Shown here in pieces: positions 44,145 through 58,987 of a stretch of 64,000 bases of DNA; the stretch's first letter is position 1, and every line of letters starts with the position of its first letter. A program made the translations under genes and the position numbers. The stretch comes from Cryptomeria japonica (lineage: Eukaryota > Streptophyta > Pinopsida > Cupressales > Cupressaceae). Location: the NCBI RefSeq assembly GCF_030272615.1, contig NC_081415.1:376851392-376915391 (forward strand), in the 5' to 3' direction. The notes under the pieces were generated by a model. That model was not told the origin of the DNA. It did no database searches and worked only from the letters and a program-made list of their open reading frames with translations.

Positions 44145-45190
44145 TTCTTCATTAAACTCATTTCCATAACCATGTAGATAATCGTGAAAACGGTATGGGA
44201 ATGTACGATGTTTTAACATAAGTTTGCAGTTTGTATAGAGAAGTTCTTCTTCAAGATCTCTTTTTGACTAGGTTTATTCTTTTTTTATCATCGGTAAATG
44301 GACTTCTTGATATGCTCGAGGGACTTGAGGATATGACACATTTAGGAACTTTGTTTTGTGGCAAGGTGTATGTTTGTGTCAAAATTGGAAATATTTTTTT
44401 CTTGGCAAGAGATATCAAACAATAAAACACATTGGCCAAGTTTCAACGCTTTCAACAAGCGCGAGATAGAGGGGGGCCTAGATTAGCCTAGATTTGAATA
44501 TAACAGGTTTTAAGAATTGCAGACACTTGAAGACATACAACATAGGCTGGAAAATTGGAAACCATTCAATGGGGCCTCTCGCACAAAGCGATACTTCAAA
44601 CAAGCAGACATATAGAGATTCTGGTAGCATTGACTCCACTCCACAACACTCACTTCTCAGACATACCAGATTCTCTTACATCGAAGATTCGAAGATCTTT
44701 TAACCGAGGGATTCCTGTCTCATCTTGAGTGGGTACATGAGAGGTTACTTCGGGGTACGATTCACACTCCCTACACTATGAATGTGGGATTTGGCTACTA
44801 AAACAAAATTATTAGTACGAGACTCTCTTTCGGGCGTCCAAATACGCTCTCTCCCTCGGGAGGCTTCCTTCTTGTAGAACACAGGTATAGTGGAAGTCGA
44901 CGTAGGTAGGCAATTAGCACCTATTGTGAAGAATTTCATCCCACATATTTTATATAGTGACTGAGAGGTGGCTTGACTTTAGCTCATTACCACTTGGATT
45001 GTTCTCCCCTCACCAACCTTATGGGCTTCTCGGGGGGACAAACCCTCTACCTAAAAAATAAAAAATTTGAGCATCGCTAACACTTTTCTCTTGCATCTAG
45101 GACCACGAGAGCCAAGGGAGAGGATAGTGTGTGTTAGTAATAGATCCACTCTACAGATGTGCAAGCGCACCAATCACGAAAAACACTTGT
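44145..45190. other. Non-coding, possible retroelement leader
   Basis: No supported gene. The stretch 44700-45180 is less AT-rich than its surroundings, with words such as CTCTCTTTCGGGCGTCC, TCCCTCGGGAGGCTTCC (a local palindrome, GCCTCCCGAGGG) and TTCTCGGGGGGAC. Its texture is like an LTR-element leader read on the minus strand, but no boundary could be fixed. Confidence 0.4.
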
Positions 45191-45194
45191 TCAT

Positions 45195-45630
45195 TTTAAT
45201 CCTTCATCGCAAATGTGAGCTCATTTAAAAAACTTGAACAAAAATGATAAGGTGATTTACTCGTTTTAACCCATATTGCATAATATGTTGTTCTTTTTAA
45301 CCAAGATTGTAGTAAAATGACAATGTGATTTATGTTTTAACCCAAGATTGCAAATTGTTTGTTTGTTTTAGCTAAAGATAGCAAGATGTGTTGTTAATTT
45401 TAGACCAAGATAGCAATGTGTTGTTCATTTTAGACCAAATTGTTGCATAAAATGAGATAATGTGGATGTTTGTTTTAACCCATATTGCAAAATGTGAATA
45501 TTAGTTTTAAACTTGATTGTAGCAAAAATGACGATGTGAGTGTTCGTTTTAACCGAGATTGCAAAATGTGATTGTTTGTTTTAAACTAAGATAGCAAAGT
45601 GTAAATGTTAGTTTTAGACATGTGTTTGCA
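45195..45630 (+). repeat. Degenerate ~40-45-bp minisatellite
   Basis: About ten variants of 'GTTTTAACCCAAGATTGCAAAATGTG', interrupted by TAGACCAAGATAGCAA and TTGTAGTAAAATGAC variants. Spacing is irregular. No ORF. Confidence 0.6.
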
Positions 45631-48600
45631 CCAAAGCAAAAATTTCCTATCTTAGGATTGATCAATTTGCACCATTAAAATGAGTATTAAAAGATTGTGA
45701 ATATTGACACCTTGAAAAACCTGCAAACAATTTGTTAAAACTTGCCTTTGATACTCTACAATTGCACCTTGTTAGACAAGTGATTAGCAAATCAAATTAA
45801 AAAAAAAAGGCTTGTCAAAATGATTGCAAGATACAAATAAAACTTACAAAGGCTCATGTGATCTACTCTTGCGCCAATTTCCTTGCTTCTTCCACTTTTC
45901 ATTTTGCTTGTCATGTTCGAATTTGAGAAATCCAAAAATGAGGAATGAGTGAAAAATCAAGTGCTCGAGGCATTACACAATGACAAGCCCCCCTTGAGCA
46001 GATTATGGTCTTTTATCCCTACTCTACGATTGGCACTTTATAGTGTAGTGCATTTACAATTTTGAATGAAGAAAAGACACTTTATAGTTGAGTGCTATAT
46101 CATTTCAAAATGATTAATCGATAATAAAATCACTTATACAAGAGCCATACTTTGGATGGAGTAACTTTTTGAAATAAGAATAAAGCAACCTACTTAAGCT
46201 CACAAATCGCTCGTCGCCCCATATCCCTCTTCACTAACAAGCTTTGCATAAATCATGTTATTTAAATAATAACCATAAAAATAATAAAATGAAAAGCTTT
46301 TAATACTATTATTTTACACAAATTTAAAGCCTTGAATAAAAGAGGGGTGAGACCACGTCGAAGAAACGAATTCTTTAGACCAAGTCAAACAAAGAAGGTT
46401 TTGCAAAGTCAAACTCAAAAGCAAATCTTTTTGAAAGCCTCACTTTCAAGCAAATTCCATAATGCATGTATAAAACCAAACACATCGCGCAAATGCAGCT
46501 TGCAGGTATAATAGTCAAAGTTGGAAAATGAGTAAAAGGAAATTTCAACATAGAAGTGTTTGTGAAAAAACATTCTTGTATATTGGAAAATGGCCCCCAA
46601 ATTCGATCTTTGTGTAAATTGCAGAAGTGTTTGTGAGAGTTTCCGATAAAGCTAAACAAACAAGTTTTGCCACTATTTACTGCTTACCAGATGTGATATA
46701 ATATACAATCTGGATCTACTTAATCTCTGTGGGGCATTCCATAATCTGCAAAGCCAAATTTCATGAATCTTCGGTGCAGTCCTCTGTTATATCATAAAAA
46801 ACAAGGAAATGTAATTGAAAGGCGTCAAGCCCAACTCAACGCCCGTCGCCATTGTGCCTCGAGCCTTCATGTCTCGTTATGGGAGCTTTAAAACATCGAT
46901 GAAAACATGGCTTGTGATAAAATGCCTCAGACAGCTCTCAAAAAGATGTCAATCTCATGATATACTCATAATGAATTCAATGTAAAAGTGTTAGAGGCTT
47001 TCAAACAAATGTAATGCTTAATTTGACAAATGAATGAAGTTTATGAACCTGAAATAGAAATCAAGTGCACAACATATGCAAAGGAAGTATCATATTTGTG
47101 GAATTTACCATACAACATACTAGTTTACAATGCTTACAAGTTGGGAATCGACAGAGGCCGAACTACTTGCCAATGAAGGTACGCAAAATAGTAGAGAGTT
47201 GACACCATTTGAAATGTTTGAATGAAAGGCAAATTACTGTCCTTCTTAAGAACGAGAGGTGGACATTTTACAGACTATCTTCCACAATGTTTACAGTCAA
47301 GATCCAATTTGGACTTAAAATTAGTGACCAACTTGCTTCAATAGAAGCTCGAATTCTGCCTGTACCTTGGCTTAAGTATCATGAAACTGGTAGGGAAAAA
47401 GGTTGTCTACCTCAAGTTGGGAAAGTTTCACATAACTAAGCTTTGTGATGCCTGATTGGAAAGCAAATAATTTAACCAGAAAGCTAAAACATATATTTTT
47501 TATATATATTTTGGTAAAATCAACCTGTATCAGAATCCTAACAGCCACGTGGAGAATATGAATCTTGAGGACGCGTCTATTCTGGCTCCAAAACGGTACT
47601 GTCATACAAATGACATGCATCCGGAGCCCATTGACATGCATCCCTCCCATGTCCACTTGCTAGGATGGCGTGGAGGTAACAGACCCACACGACCTATGAC
47701 GTGGAGACATCTAGTTCATCTGAGGTCGGGAAGTGTTGACCGCACTATTTCCATGCAGTTAGACTTAACAGACAGCGTGCGTCGTTGCCGGTTTTTGTGC
47801 GTTTGCAGGGTAACGTAAACGTCTCATCCCGCCTTTTTTTTTTCATTTAGGTTGTGGGGTCCCTCACCTCCCATCTAAAAATAATATAAAAATAATTTAA
47901 AGAACCAAATATATGCAATGAATGTACCTCGATGAAAATCTCCCAACACTTTATTGTTTTTAATTAAAAAACTTAACTAAACCTATTTAATAAATTTATA
48001 ATTTAAATTTAAAGTAAATTAATAAATTTATAATTTAAATTTAAAGTAAATTAAAATAATATAATATTATATTTAATTAAAATGAATAAAAATATGAACT
48101 AAATTAATATTATATATTTGATTATGTTAAATTATTTTTGGCCATCTCTTATCAATATAATGGTAAATTATGTTTTTGATTAGTTAATTATAAGTTTTTT
48201 GGTCAAAATTTTATATTATTTCTCTATCCTTTTTTTTTATATATGTAGGTAATCAATGTGGTAAAAAATGTCAAGGTGGAATTTTTTTCTTGTTGATAGT
48301 TAATGTAGTCAAGATGAGAAATATTTTATATTAAACTGACTTCTATAGATTAATTCATAGGCTTATGATAGCCAAAGTTATGGCAAAACAAGAATTTCAT
48401 ATAGGTCTCTTAGTAATATCTATGAACAAAACTGATTTTAGATGTAGTCCTAAAATTTGATCCAAGAAATAGTCATATGTATATTTAATTATGTTCAAGG
48501 ATTATTGGAAAACAAAATTATAAACCCTAATAAACTCAACATTGTCTATAATTTCCTTTCCATTGAAATCACTAAATGCAAATATGCAACTATATCTAAT

Positions 48601-51090
48601 GAATAAGCAATTCATATGTTTTCTTTAAAACTCTAAATATCATATATGAACTCATCCATTTTGTAGCATAAATACAATAATACACCAAAGTGTACATATA
48701 AGTGAATCACAATAACTTCATTCATCCCATAGGAGGCAACCCTCCTAAAGCAAGAAGGTGATAATTCAAGAGATATTGAGTGAATAAGACAAAGAATAAG
48801 GTATAGAAGCATACCAAAATTTACTTAAAACCTTTTGAACAAGCTAGACAATGAAATTTTCAATTCTCTTTAGATATTTCTTAAAGAGAAGAAAAAAAAT
48901 GAACAGAACAAATAAATTATGGTCAAGAATATGTAACAAAATATTGAATCACTACAAGCAACGGTTGGACCAAAAGAACACTTATGAGGATGTTCTTATT
49001 ATTCTACTAGGCACTTAATTAGTTTTTTAGTCTTTTGTATCACACTTCATTGTGATTAGCATGTGGTACTTAAACATTGTGTGAGATAATTGGATTGAAT
49101 TTATTGTGATTTTAGTCCTCTTCGACTCCATCAATTGATAGCTAATGTTGCAAGTGTGACTCTATATTTTGGGTCATGAGAATATTTTTTCAATAAATTA
49201 AATGTTCACTATACAATTCACAAAAAGTATATTTAGACAACTAAAATTGACACATCATCATTCCAGGTCATCTATTGTCATTTTATTTCTAATTAATCAT
49301 TTGTATTTGATTAATTATTTTATTTTCTTTATAAAATTAATTAAATAATAAAATTTATTATTATTGATTCCTATTTCTATCATTTACTCCACATCATTTT
49401 TCTATAAGCTCCCTTGGTAAATAAATCTCTATCTCACCCCCATCTAAAAATTTAATAAACACTAGAATATTTAATTAATTAAACACCTAAGAAAAATTAA
49501 TTAATATCCCTAATCATTTGTGCGTGCCTAATAATAAATATTCAAATATTTATGTTATCAATTTCTCAAGTAGGTGCATATGTCATATCACTTGTACACT
49601 TGCAATACTTAAGGCATAGGAGTTATTTTCACATCCCTAAAAAGAAATACTTTTGAGATCCTTACCATCCTCTCTATCCAAGACACATGTCACTCACCCT
49701 TGTTTCCCCTTGAATCATGGAGAGACGTTGAGTTCCTCAATTACAAGCATGAAACTTGTTCTCTTCTTATGCTCCCAATCCTCTCAAGCCGTGAGAACCT
49801 TTGGTCGCTCCAACTAATCTAGGCACTCTATTTTCTCACTCAAAAATCTATAAATTTGTTGAACACCAATCCAAATCATTATGAGAATTTAATATTATAG
49901 TCTACCCAATTTATATCCTTGGATATGAATATCATAGCTTGGTGCATTGATAAGGCACGGTGGACAAAAATATTTTGTATGCTTTCATTATATTAATTTT
50001 CTTTTGTTGTGACTAAATTGTGTGTCCATTGGAGCTATATTGGTTAACTTCATGCATTAATTGTCTATGTATAGTCACATTTTTGTGTATATAGCATATA
50101 TAATCTTAATCCTAAATATGCACAAATGGTTTAACATCAAAATTGATGGAATCTATCACACACACACACACACAAAATCATTTCTAATCTTTGATCACAA
50201 TTGGACACACTAATATGTGCCCCAATATTCAATATCTTGGTGACAAATCTCCCCTCTAGTTGACATCACATGTTGTTGATAAGTGAATTCATTGTCTCAT
50301 TTACCCTCATCATGAATGTAAAAACTATAATCATGAGCTTGATTTCTTTTGTTACATGGTGTTTTTATTTAAAGCTTCAGTATTATTTCTTTTGAATGAA
50401 TCTTTCAATGGCATAATCTACACTTGCTCTAGCCTACAAAATTTTATAGTTTTCCATAGGCGTAGCTAATAGAGATAACATGTAACCAATAAATAGAATC
50501 TAAACTTGTTATTTGACTCCTAAATGGATGATATGATGATGTTCCTATGGTTTGTTTAAAGATCCTTCAATTTTGTCTCATTTCTGCATTTTCAAGGCAA
50601 GAAGTGTCATGTTAGTAGATGTTGTAAGTTTTGTTGAGTGTTTTGACAAGTTGAAGTTGTGAATACAATCATTTACCTTCAAGCAATTATTGAATTTAAA
50701 ACTTTCCTATGAATCAATTATATACTACATGTTTCTAATTTGAGTTGCGAATGAAATTTGATCTCCATTGAAGTTGATTGTGATTTTAGGATAGTAAGTA
50801 GAATCTCAAAATTTTAGTGCATCACCTCCTAGGGCTAGTAGTTTTCAATTCAAAAGCAATCTTTCTATCATTTTCTCTTCTCAAGTGCAATAATTTTAGG
50901 AGGTTTTCCAAGGGAAGTATCCCATAATATGGAGGTTCATCCTTGTTTTAGGTCACTCATAGCTTGAGAAACTCCCCATGTTGTGCAAGATTACTGAGTT
51001 TTACATCTTAGCATTTGGGCACAATCCTTAGTAACAACAGCTTTTGGCACACGAAGTGGGATAGTTTGGATTGTTTCAGTCTAAGGATTT
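45631..51090. other. Intergenic, AT-rich; no gene seen
   Basis: Short frames (46375-46659, 47372-47656, 47549-47818) have no motif and sit in mixed-strand clusters. 47540-47830 is relatively GC-rich with several CpGs, followed by a T-run. 47880-48300 is extremely AT-rich with a direct repeat AATAAATTTATAATTTAAAT (47990-48050). 50157-50174 is a (CA)n microsatellite. I could support no promoter, splice structure or RNA gene. Confidence 0.5.
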
Positions 51091-51920
51091 TCCATACATT
51101 GTTGATATTTGTATTTATATCAATGATATCTTCCTTTTGAGGCAATGTCACCATGAGAAAGATTTAGAGGATCAAACGAAGCAGTATGAAGAATATCTTG
51201 CAATGAGATAAAAACCAAGGAGAAGTAGATGAAGGTTTTTCTTGCTCAATTTTAGAGGTTGGCGACTTAATCGACTCTTTCAATTCCTATCCTCAAACAA
51301 GCTCCCTCAACTACAATAGATCATCTTATGAAAGAAGAGGTTCGTAAGTACAAATTTAAAAGTTTTGGGCAAGGTAAGCCTATTCAACCTTCAAGTGAGT
51401 CTTCTAAAGTTGAAATCCCAAGTTTTAGAAGCTTTCAACGCATGTAAGATGTTATATGTATGTAGAAAACTAGGTCATCATTCCCCAAGAGAAACCCTTT
51501 AAGGAGATGTCTTCACCTCAAGGAATCCCCAAATTTTATCAAAGTCCTTTTGCAAATCAACTTTCATGCCCTACCATCATCTGCCTTTGTCCAAGAGGTC
51601 CTATTATATATCAAAAGAGATATTTTGTTGAACAAAAGAGAGACTTTTTTAAGGTAGAAATAAAGTTGTCTTTTGTCAATAAACCTGCAAATGTTGTAGA
51701 AATAGAAAAATTAAATTTATTGCAATAAAATGATATTTATGATGATATAGAACAATAGGTTAAAGAGCAAGGAAAAAGTGTTGATAACAAGTTTTTGATT
51801 GTTTTTTTTAATGAGTTACCTAGTTATAATGAGCAAGATGATGAAATAATGCTTGTTTTGTTTAATGAGCTACCTTTGTATGTTATTGATGAAGAAGAAG
51901 ATACATCTATAATAACTCAA
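51091..51920 (+). pseudogene. Possible decayed retroelement gag/pol remnant
   Basis: Conceptual translation gives scattered retroelement-like pieces: YINDIFLLRQCHHEKDLE near 51115-51170, which recalls a gypsy RT 'YIDDIL' site followed by 'EEHL', and an acidic repeated motif (FFNELPSYNEQDDE..., LFNELPLYVIDEEED) at 51800-51905. Stops occur every few tens of codons. Identity is tentative; it may be chance. Confidence 0.25.
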
Positions 51921-51989
51921 CAATGATTTTGAAACATCATCAGAATACAAATTATGTTGACCTCAAGGTGTTGATTCATCAATATTATG

Positions 51990-52152
51990 TTTTCTCTATC
52001 TCAGTCTCCCCCCTCTCTCTCTCCATCTCACTTTCTCTCATTTATCTCTTGTCTCTCCCTCTCATTATCTATCTCTCTATCTCACTCTCCTCCTCTATTA
52101 GGTGTGTCTCTCTCATATTCCCTTGTTCTCCTGCCCCTCTCTCCCTCTCTAG
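51990..52152 (+). repeat. CT-rich tract left of satellite copy 2
   Basis: Pyrimidine-rich simple sequence (TCTCTCTC, TCCCTCTC variants) immediately adjoining the palindromic satellite, as a mirror of the GA-rich tract on its other side. Confidence 0.8.
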
Positions 52153-52385
52153 GGTCATATGGTATTCTTAGGGTTCATATGGTATCCGAGGGATCCATGC
52201 ATATGTCCTACAGGGTCATAAGACACCATATGACTCCTTAGGACACCATATGACTCGTAATGATACATAAGATGTCATATGGAGTCCTAAGGGGTCATAG
52301 GCTATCCTAAGGAGTCATGGGACACTATTTGATCCCTCAGCACACAATAGGACCTATAACAACACCAAATAGTGTCCTAAGGGGT
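52153..52385. repeat. Palindromic minisatellite, second locus
   Basis: The same motif family as 25431-27095: GGGTCATATGG, GGACACCATATGACTCC, TAAGGAGTCATGGG and a GGATCCATGCAT marker that is the reverse complement of the one at 26730 and 27040. It again sits between CT-rich and GA-rich tracts, so the CT-satellite-GA order is recurrent. Confidence 0.88.
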
Positions 52386-52649
52386 ATAGATAATGAGATA
52401 GAGGTAGAGAGATATGGATAGAAAGAGATAGAGAGATAGAGGTAGAGAGATGGAGTGAATAAGAGAGAGATAGTGAGATAGAGGTAGAGAGATATGGATA
52501 GAAAGAGATAGAGAAAGGAGTAAGAGGGAGATAAAGAGAGTAATAGAGAGATAAATATATAAAGCAAGAGAGATGGGGGCGAATAAGAGAGAGGTATAGA
52601 TAATGAGATATAGATAGAGAGGGATAGGGAGATACAGATAGAGGGAGCA
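52386..52649. repeat. GA-rich tract with GATAGAGGTAGAGAGA units
   Basis: Purine-rich sequence containing a ~80-bp direct repeat (AGATAGAGGTAGAGAGATATGG at about 52395 and 52475). No gene. Confidence 0.8.
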
Positions 52650-53599
<950 letters not shown>

Positions 53600-53600
<1 letters not shown>

Positions 53601-53905
53601 GACTAACATAGCATGTTAGTCGCTTTCGCTGATTCGCGGACTGCATGGCCACCATTTTCTTTTGCCTCGCTAAACAGCGAATTCGACTAACATAGCGTGT
53701 TAGTAGCTTTCGCTGATTCGTGGGCTGCATGGCTGCCATTTCCTTTTGCCCTACGAAACCTGTGAATTCGACTAACATGGCATGTTAGTCACTTTCTCTG
53801 ATTCATGGACTGCGTGGCCGCCATTTCCTTTCGCCCCGCGAAACAGCGAATTCAACTAACATAGCGTGTTAGTCGCTTTCGCTGATTTGTGGGCTGCGTG
53901 GCACA
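53600..53905 (+). repeat. Array A of ~83-bp palindrome-bearing units
   Basis: Four units (about 53606, 53687, 53772, 53853) each contain ACTAACA-n5-TGTTAGT, then CTTTCGCTGATTCGnGG, TGGCnGCCATTTCCTTT and GCGAAACAGCGAATTC. The 19-bp motif is an imperfect palindrome and the unit's GCGAA/TTCGC ends can also pair. Confidence 0.88.
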
Positions 53906-53985
53906 AACGAAGCGACAACATCGGGGAAGCCTATGCCGATAAGACTGAAACAACCCGATAAGGAGAGTAAGGTGCAAGAGGTTGA

Positions 53986-54130
53986 TTCTAGCACCAAAAC
54001 GAACCTTTCATACAGCGTGTTAGTGACAGGTTAGTTAATCGCAGTCGTTCATTGCAAAATCGACGGTGTAAAATGCACGACTAACATGCGTGTTAGTTGA
54101 TCTGTACTGTCATTTTGGAGCTATAATAGA
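53986..54130 (+). repeat. Inner inverted repeat, left copy
   Basis: Reverse complement of 54345-54490. Shared blocks are ACCTTTCATACAGCGTG, CGACGGTGTAAAATGC, GACTAACATGCGTGTTAGT and TACTGTCATTTTGGAGC. The spacer 54131-54344 has repeated CGATGCCCGATG words. Confidence 0.8.
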
Positions 54131-54344
54131 TGTGTCTGGTGCAAGAAGACTCATCGAGATAGCTTACGCTACCGGAGAAATATTTTTAGAGTTGTGTCGA
54201 TGCCCGATGGGCAGAATGCCATAGAGGGCAGATCTATTGGGGAGACTATAACTATTGGAAGCAAGGAAAATACGCTATGTCGACGCCCGATGAAGCAATC
54301 AGTGAAAGCTACACCGATCAAAAAGAAAGTTAGGGATGTCATTT

Positions 54345-54490
54345 GGCTCCAAAATGACAGTATGGATTGACTAACACGCGTGTTAGTCGCGCATTTTACA
54401 CCGTCAATTTGCAATAAATGGTTGCGATTGACTATCATGTCGCGATCACGCTGTACGAAAGGTTTGTTTTGGAGCTAGAATAGCTTCAGC
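54345..54490 (-). repeat. Inner inverted repeat, right copy
   Basis: Partner of 53986-54130. It ends in TTTTGGAGCTAGAATAGC, a string also found at 58425-58446 and 59501-59520. Confidence 0.8.
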
Positions 54491-54544
54491 CCATTCCGAA
54501 GGTCGATGGAGCGACTGGAAGAATAAACCGAAGAAGGTTTCATC

Positions 54545-55084
54545 TAAGAGAGAGAAGATTCATGGAACATTGTTTAGGCACATAGCGTGTTGATGGAAGA
54601 TTCGACTAACCTAGCATGTTAGTAGCTTTCGTTGATTTGTGGATTGTGTGGTTGCCATTTCCTTTTGCCCTGCGAAACCTACAAATTCAACTAACATGGC
54701 ATGTTAGTAGCTTTTGTTGATTCGCGGGGCTGCGTGGTCGCCATTTCCTTTTGCCCCACGAAACAACGAATTCGACAAACATAGTGTGTTAGTCCGCGAA
54801 TCAACAAAAGCGACTAACACACTATGTTAGTCGAATTCGCTATTTCGCGGGGCAAAAGGAAATGGAAGCCACACAGTCTGTGAATCAACAAAAGCGACTA
54901 ACATGCCATGTTAGTCGAATTCGCAGATTTCACAGGGCAAAAGGAAATGGCGGCCACGCAGCTCGCGAATCAACAAAAGCTACTAACACGCTATGTTAGT
55001 CGAATTTGTTGTTTCACGGGGCAAAAAGAAATGACGACCACTCAGTCCGCGAATCAGTGAAAGCATCTAACACGCTATGTTAGT
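54545..55084. repeat. Arrays B (direct) and C (inverted) of ~83-bp units
   Basis: Three plus-oriented units (palindromes at about 54604, 54690, 54777) are preceded by another copy of the ATTCATGGAACATTG arm end (54551). Four minus-oriented units follow (about 54812, 54896, 54980, 55065). The switch near 54795-54812 is head-to-head, so arrays B and C can pair along their length. Confidence 0.85.
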
Positions 55085-56075
<991 letters not shown>

Positions 56076-56396
56076 AAATAGATGCAACTTGCATAAATAC
56101 AAGTGGGGGGATTTAAATAAATAAATTAGATTTATTTATTTGCAAGGATCAATTTAATTAAATGTAAATTTAATTAAAAAGGAAGAAAGGGAATTTAATT
56201 AAATAATGTGATTTATTTAATTAAAGGTTAGAAAAGGTTTAGGTGAATTTAATTAAACAAATTGAGTAATTCATTTAATTAAATAGATGAATGTGAAGAA
56301 ATTAATTAAATGGAATTTCATTAATAGGACAAATGGGGTTAAAATAAATATTAAATATTCATTTAGGAAAGTGGTCAAATTTATACGTCTACAGTT
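56076..56396 (+). repeat. AT-rich LTR-tail-like segment
   Basis: TTAATTAAAT / ATTTATTTAATTAAA palindromic repeats end in ...ATACGTCTACAG near 56396. The texture and ending match 500-774 and 60440-60798. Probably the 3' end of an LTR family. Confidence 0.4.
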
Positions 56397-56589
56397 ACCT
56401 TCATGTTATACGACATCCTGTCAATAACCTATCATGTTCAAAGACTATAATATATCCCATATTTGAGTTATGATGAACTCAACATAAATAAGAAGAATGC
56501 ATGCATAACACAAAGGTGAGTCGAAAATAACAGATCTCGACTAAGTTTATTTTATGAGTTCATTATATGCTTATTTACTTTCTGAGTTC

Positions 56590-57190
<601 letters not shown>

Positions 57191-58208
57191 ATTTTGAAGC
57201 TTATTATAATAAGAGAAGCCCCTTACCACATATTATAAGGAAAGTATAGGGTATTTTAAAAAACAATGTGTTTCAAAACATAGTGTGTTTCAAAACATAA
57301 CGTGTTTCAAAATACACTATATTAATCTACATTTCACAACATACCCAACCCTCCCTGCATTATAGATCTTAGTATTGTTTATATCTACTATCATTCACCT
57401 AATTTTTGTGAACAAAATAAAACAACAATTAGATTATACAAGTTAAGACCTAACAAAAAAAAGCTTTGGGCAATCGTTTTCTATTTTGGTATATAATTCC
57501 TTTCAAGATAGATGGAAGTTTAATTTAATTCTCATCTAAGTTGAGTCATGTCAAAACATCCATTAATAAGATTGATAAAAATCAAATGATAAGTAACTAA
57601 GAAGCTACAATGACCTCATCATGAACATGAAAACAAAACTTTTATAATCTGCAATATACTCTATAGTTCCCAAAATATTTCTCAACCATGACAAAAAAAT
57701 TGTAAATATAGAAATCTAAGAGTAAACTATAACTATCAACTCTTAGATCCTTGCATCATCTGGAAGTCTCCATCTTTGTTAGAAAATTAATTATGTTACT
57801 TTGAGAATATGTCATGATCTGATATAGCCAGTTTGCAAAATATCTCTTCTCCAGTAGTCGATGTTATTTCAATAGCCTAGGTTAGCATTCGATGAGCTTG
57901 TGAAACCTTTAGCAAGCCATGTAAATGTAACATCACTACTGCATCTGTAATCATACTAAAAATGACACCCATTTTACATTGTTCAAATGCCCTTCAATGT
58001 CTCATTGTGTCATAGCTCCTCATGGTGTGGCATCAAAACCACAAGGTTACAAAGATCATGCCAGCGCTGCCCATGAGAAATGTGCATTTGTACCAGGTAT
58101 AGTTTATTTGAAAAGGCTTAGATTCATAAACATGTCATCGTAAAAAATCTCCATATATGCCTAGGATCTAAGGCACACAATGATATTTCAAATAGTGGCG
58201 GCATCATT
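57191..58208. other. Non-coding; no gene seen
   Basis: AT-rich. Three tandem GTGTTTCAAAACATA-like units occur at about 57268-57315. Nothing else supported. Confidence 0.5.
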
Positions 58209-58423
58209 TTGGGGTTACAATCTACCTTGATATAGCTCCATCGGTCCTTGAAGCCTGTCGGCATCTCCCATTACTGCATAGTCTCGGAGAAGATATGCTT
58301 GACAAGAAAAAATCCTCAAAGATGCCCCATTGAATCACTTCGCTCTGACTTTGCCATGAGATGTCGCTTCTATATCATAGAGAATCACTATCTATCAGGT
58401 CATGTGACAACTCAACAAGATGT
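58209..58423 (+). repeat. ~214-bp direct repeat, copy 1
   Basis: Near-identical to 58774-58987. It starts TTTGGGGTTACAATCTAC and ends GTGACAACTCAACAAGATG. Differences are mostly single transitions. Confidence 0.9.
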
Positions 58424-58495
58424 CATTTTGGAGCTAGAATAGCTACAATGAGAAATGATAACGTGACAGAGCTTGTAGAATGATGGCAATTTGTT

Positions 58496-58749
58496 GTACC
58501 GTTTGCCCCCGAGGATCTCTATATCCGTGTCTTTGTGTTCGAAGGCGGTCCCATTAGCCTTACCTTCAATAGAATGTGTATGGGTCCCTTACCTCAACTC
58601 CTCAAACTTGTCAATGAGATCTTTCTTGAGATGGGTCTGGTCGCCACTGATTGTAATGAGACAGACTGGATCGGCTCGGTCATCTCGACTGTTGTGGCCA
58701 ATGAATATTCTGCCGACCTCATTTTGGGGTTACAATCTACACAATGAGA
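58496..58749 (+). pseudogene. Unrecognised protein-like fragment between direct repeats
   Basis: An open frame (from about 58496; stop at 58747-58749 by my reading) encodes a well-mixed sequence: FAPEDLYIRVFVFEGG, LTFNRMCMGPLPQLLKLV, EIFLEMGLVATDCNETDWIG. It looks more protein-like than the surrounding random frames, but I do not recognise the family. It is flanked by the ~214-bp direct repeats and lies upstream of a second GGGGTTACAATCTACAC copy, so it may be cargo or a pseudogene exon in a duplicated repeat. Confidence 0.35.
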
Positions 58750-58773
58750 TTTCAAATAGTGGCAACATCATTT

Positions 58774-58987
58774 TGGGGTTACAATCTACACTGATATAGC
58801 TCCACCGGTCCTTGAAGCCTGTCGACATCTCCCATTACTACATAGTCTCGGAGAAGATATGCTTGATAAGAAAAAATCCTCAAAGACGCCCCATTGAATC
58901 ACTTCGCTCTGACTTTGCCACAAGATGTTGCTTCTATATCATAGAGAATCACTGTCTATCAGGCCATGTGACAACTCAACAAGATGA
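58774..58987 (+). repeat. ~214-bp direct repeat, copy 2
   Basis: Partner of 58209-58423, about 565 bp downstream start to start. Confidence 0.9.

Noticed and set aside
44700-45180. Possible structured RNA or rRNA-like fragment because of GC-rich stems
   Set aside because: Sequence shows no match that I recognise to rRNA, tRNA or snRNA; more likely a retroelement leader.
47209-47818. Small frames on both strands in a relatively GC-rich patch
   Set aside because: Overlapping opposite-strand frames with no recognisable domain or splice structure; not enough to call a gene.
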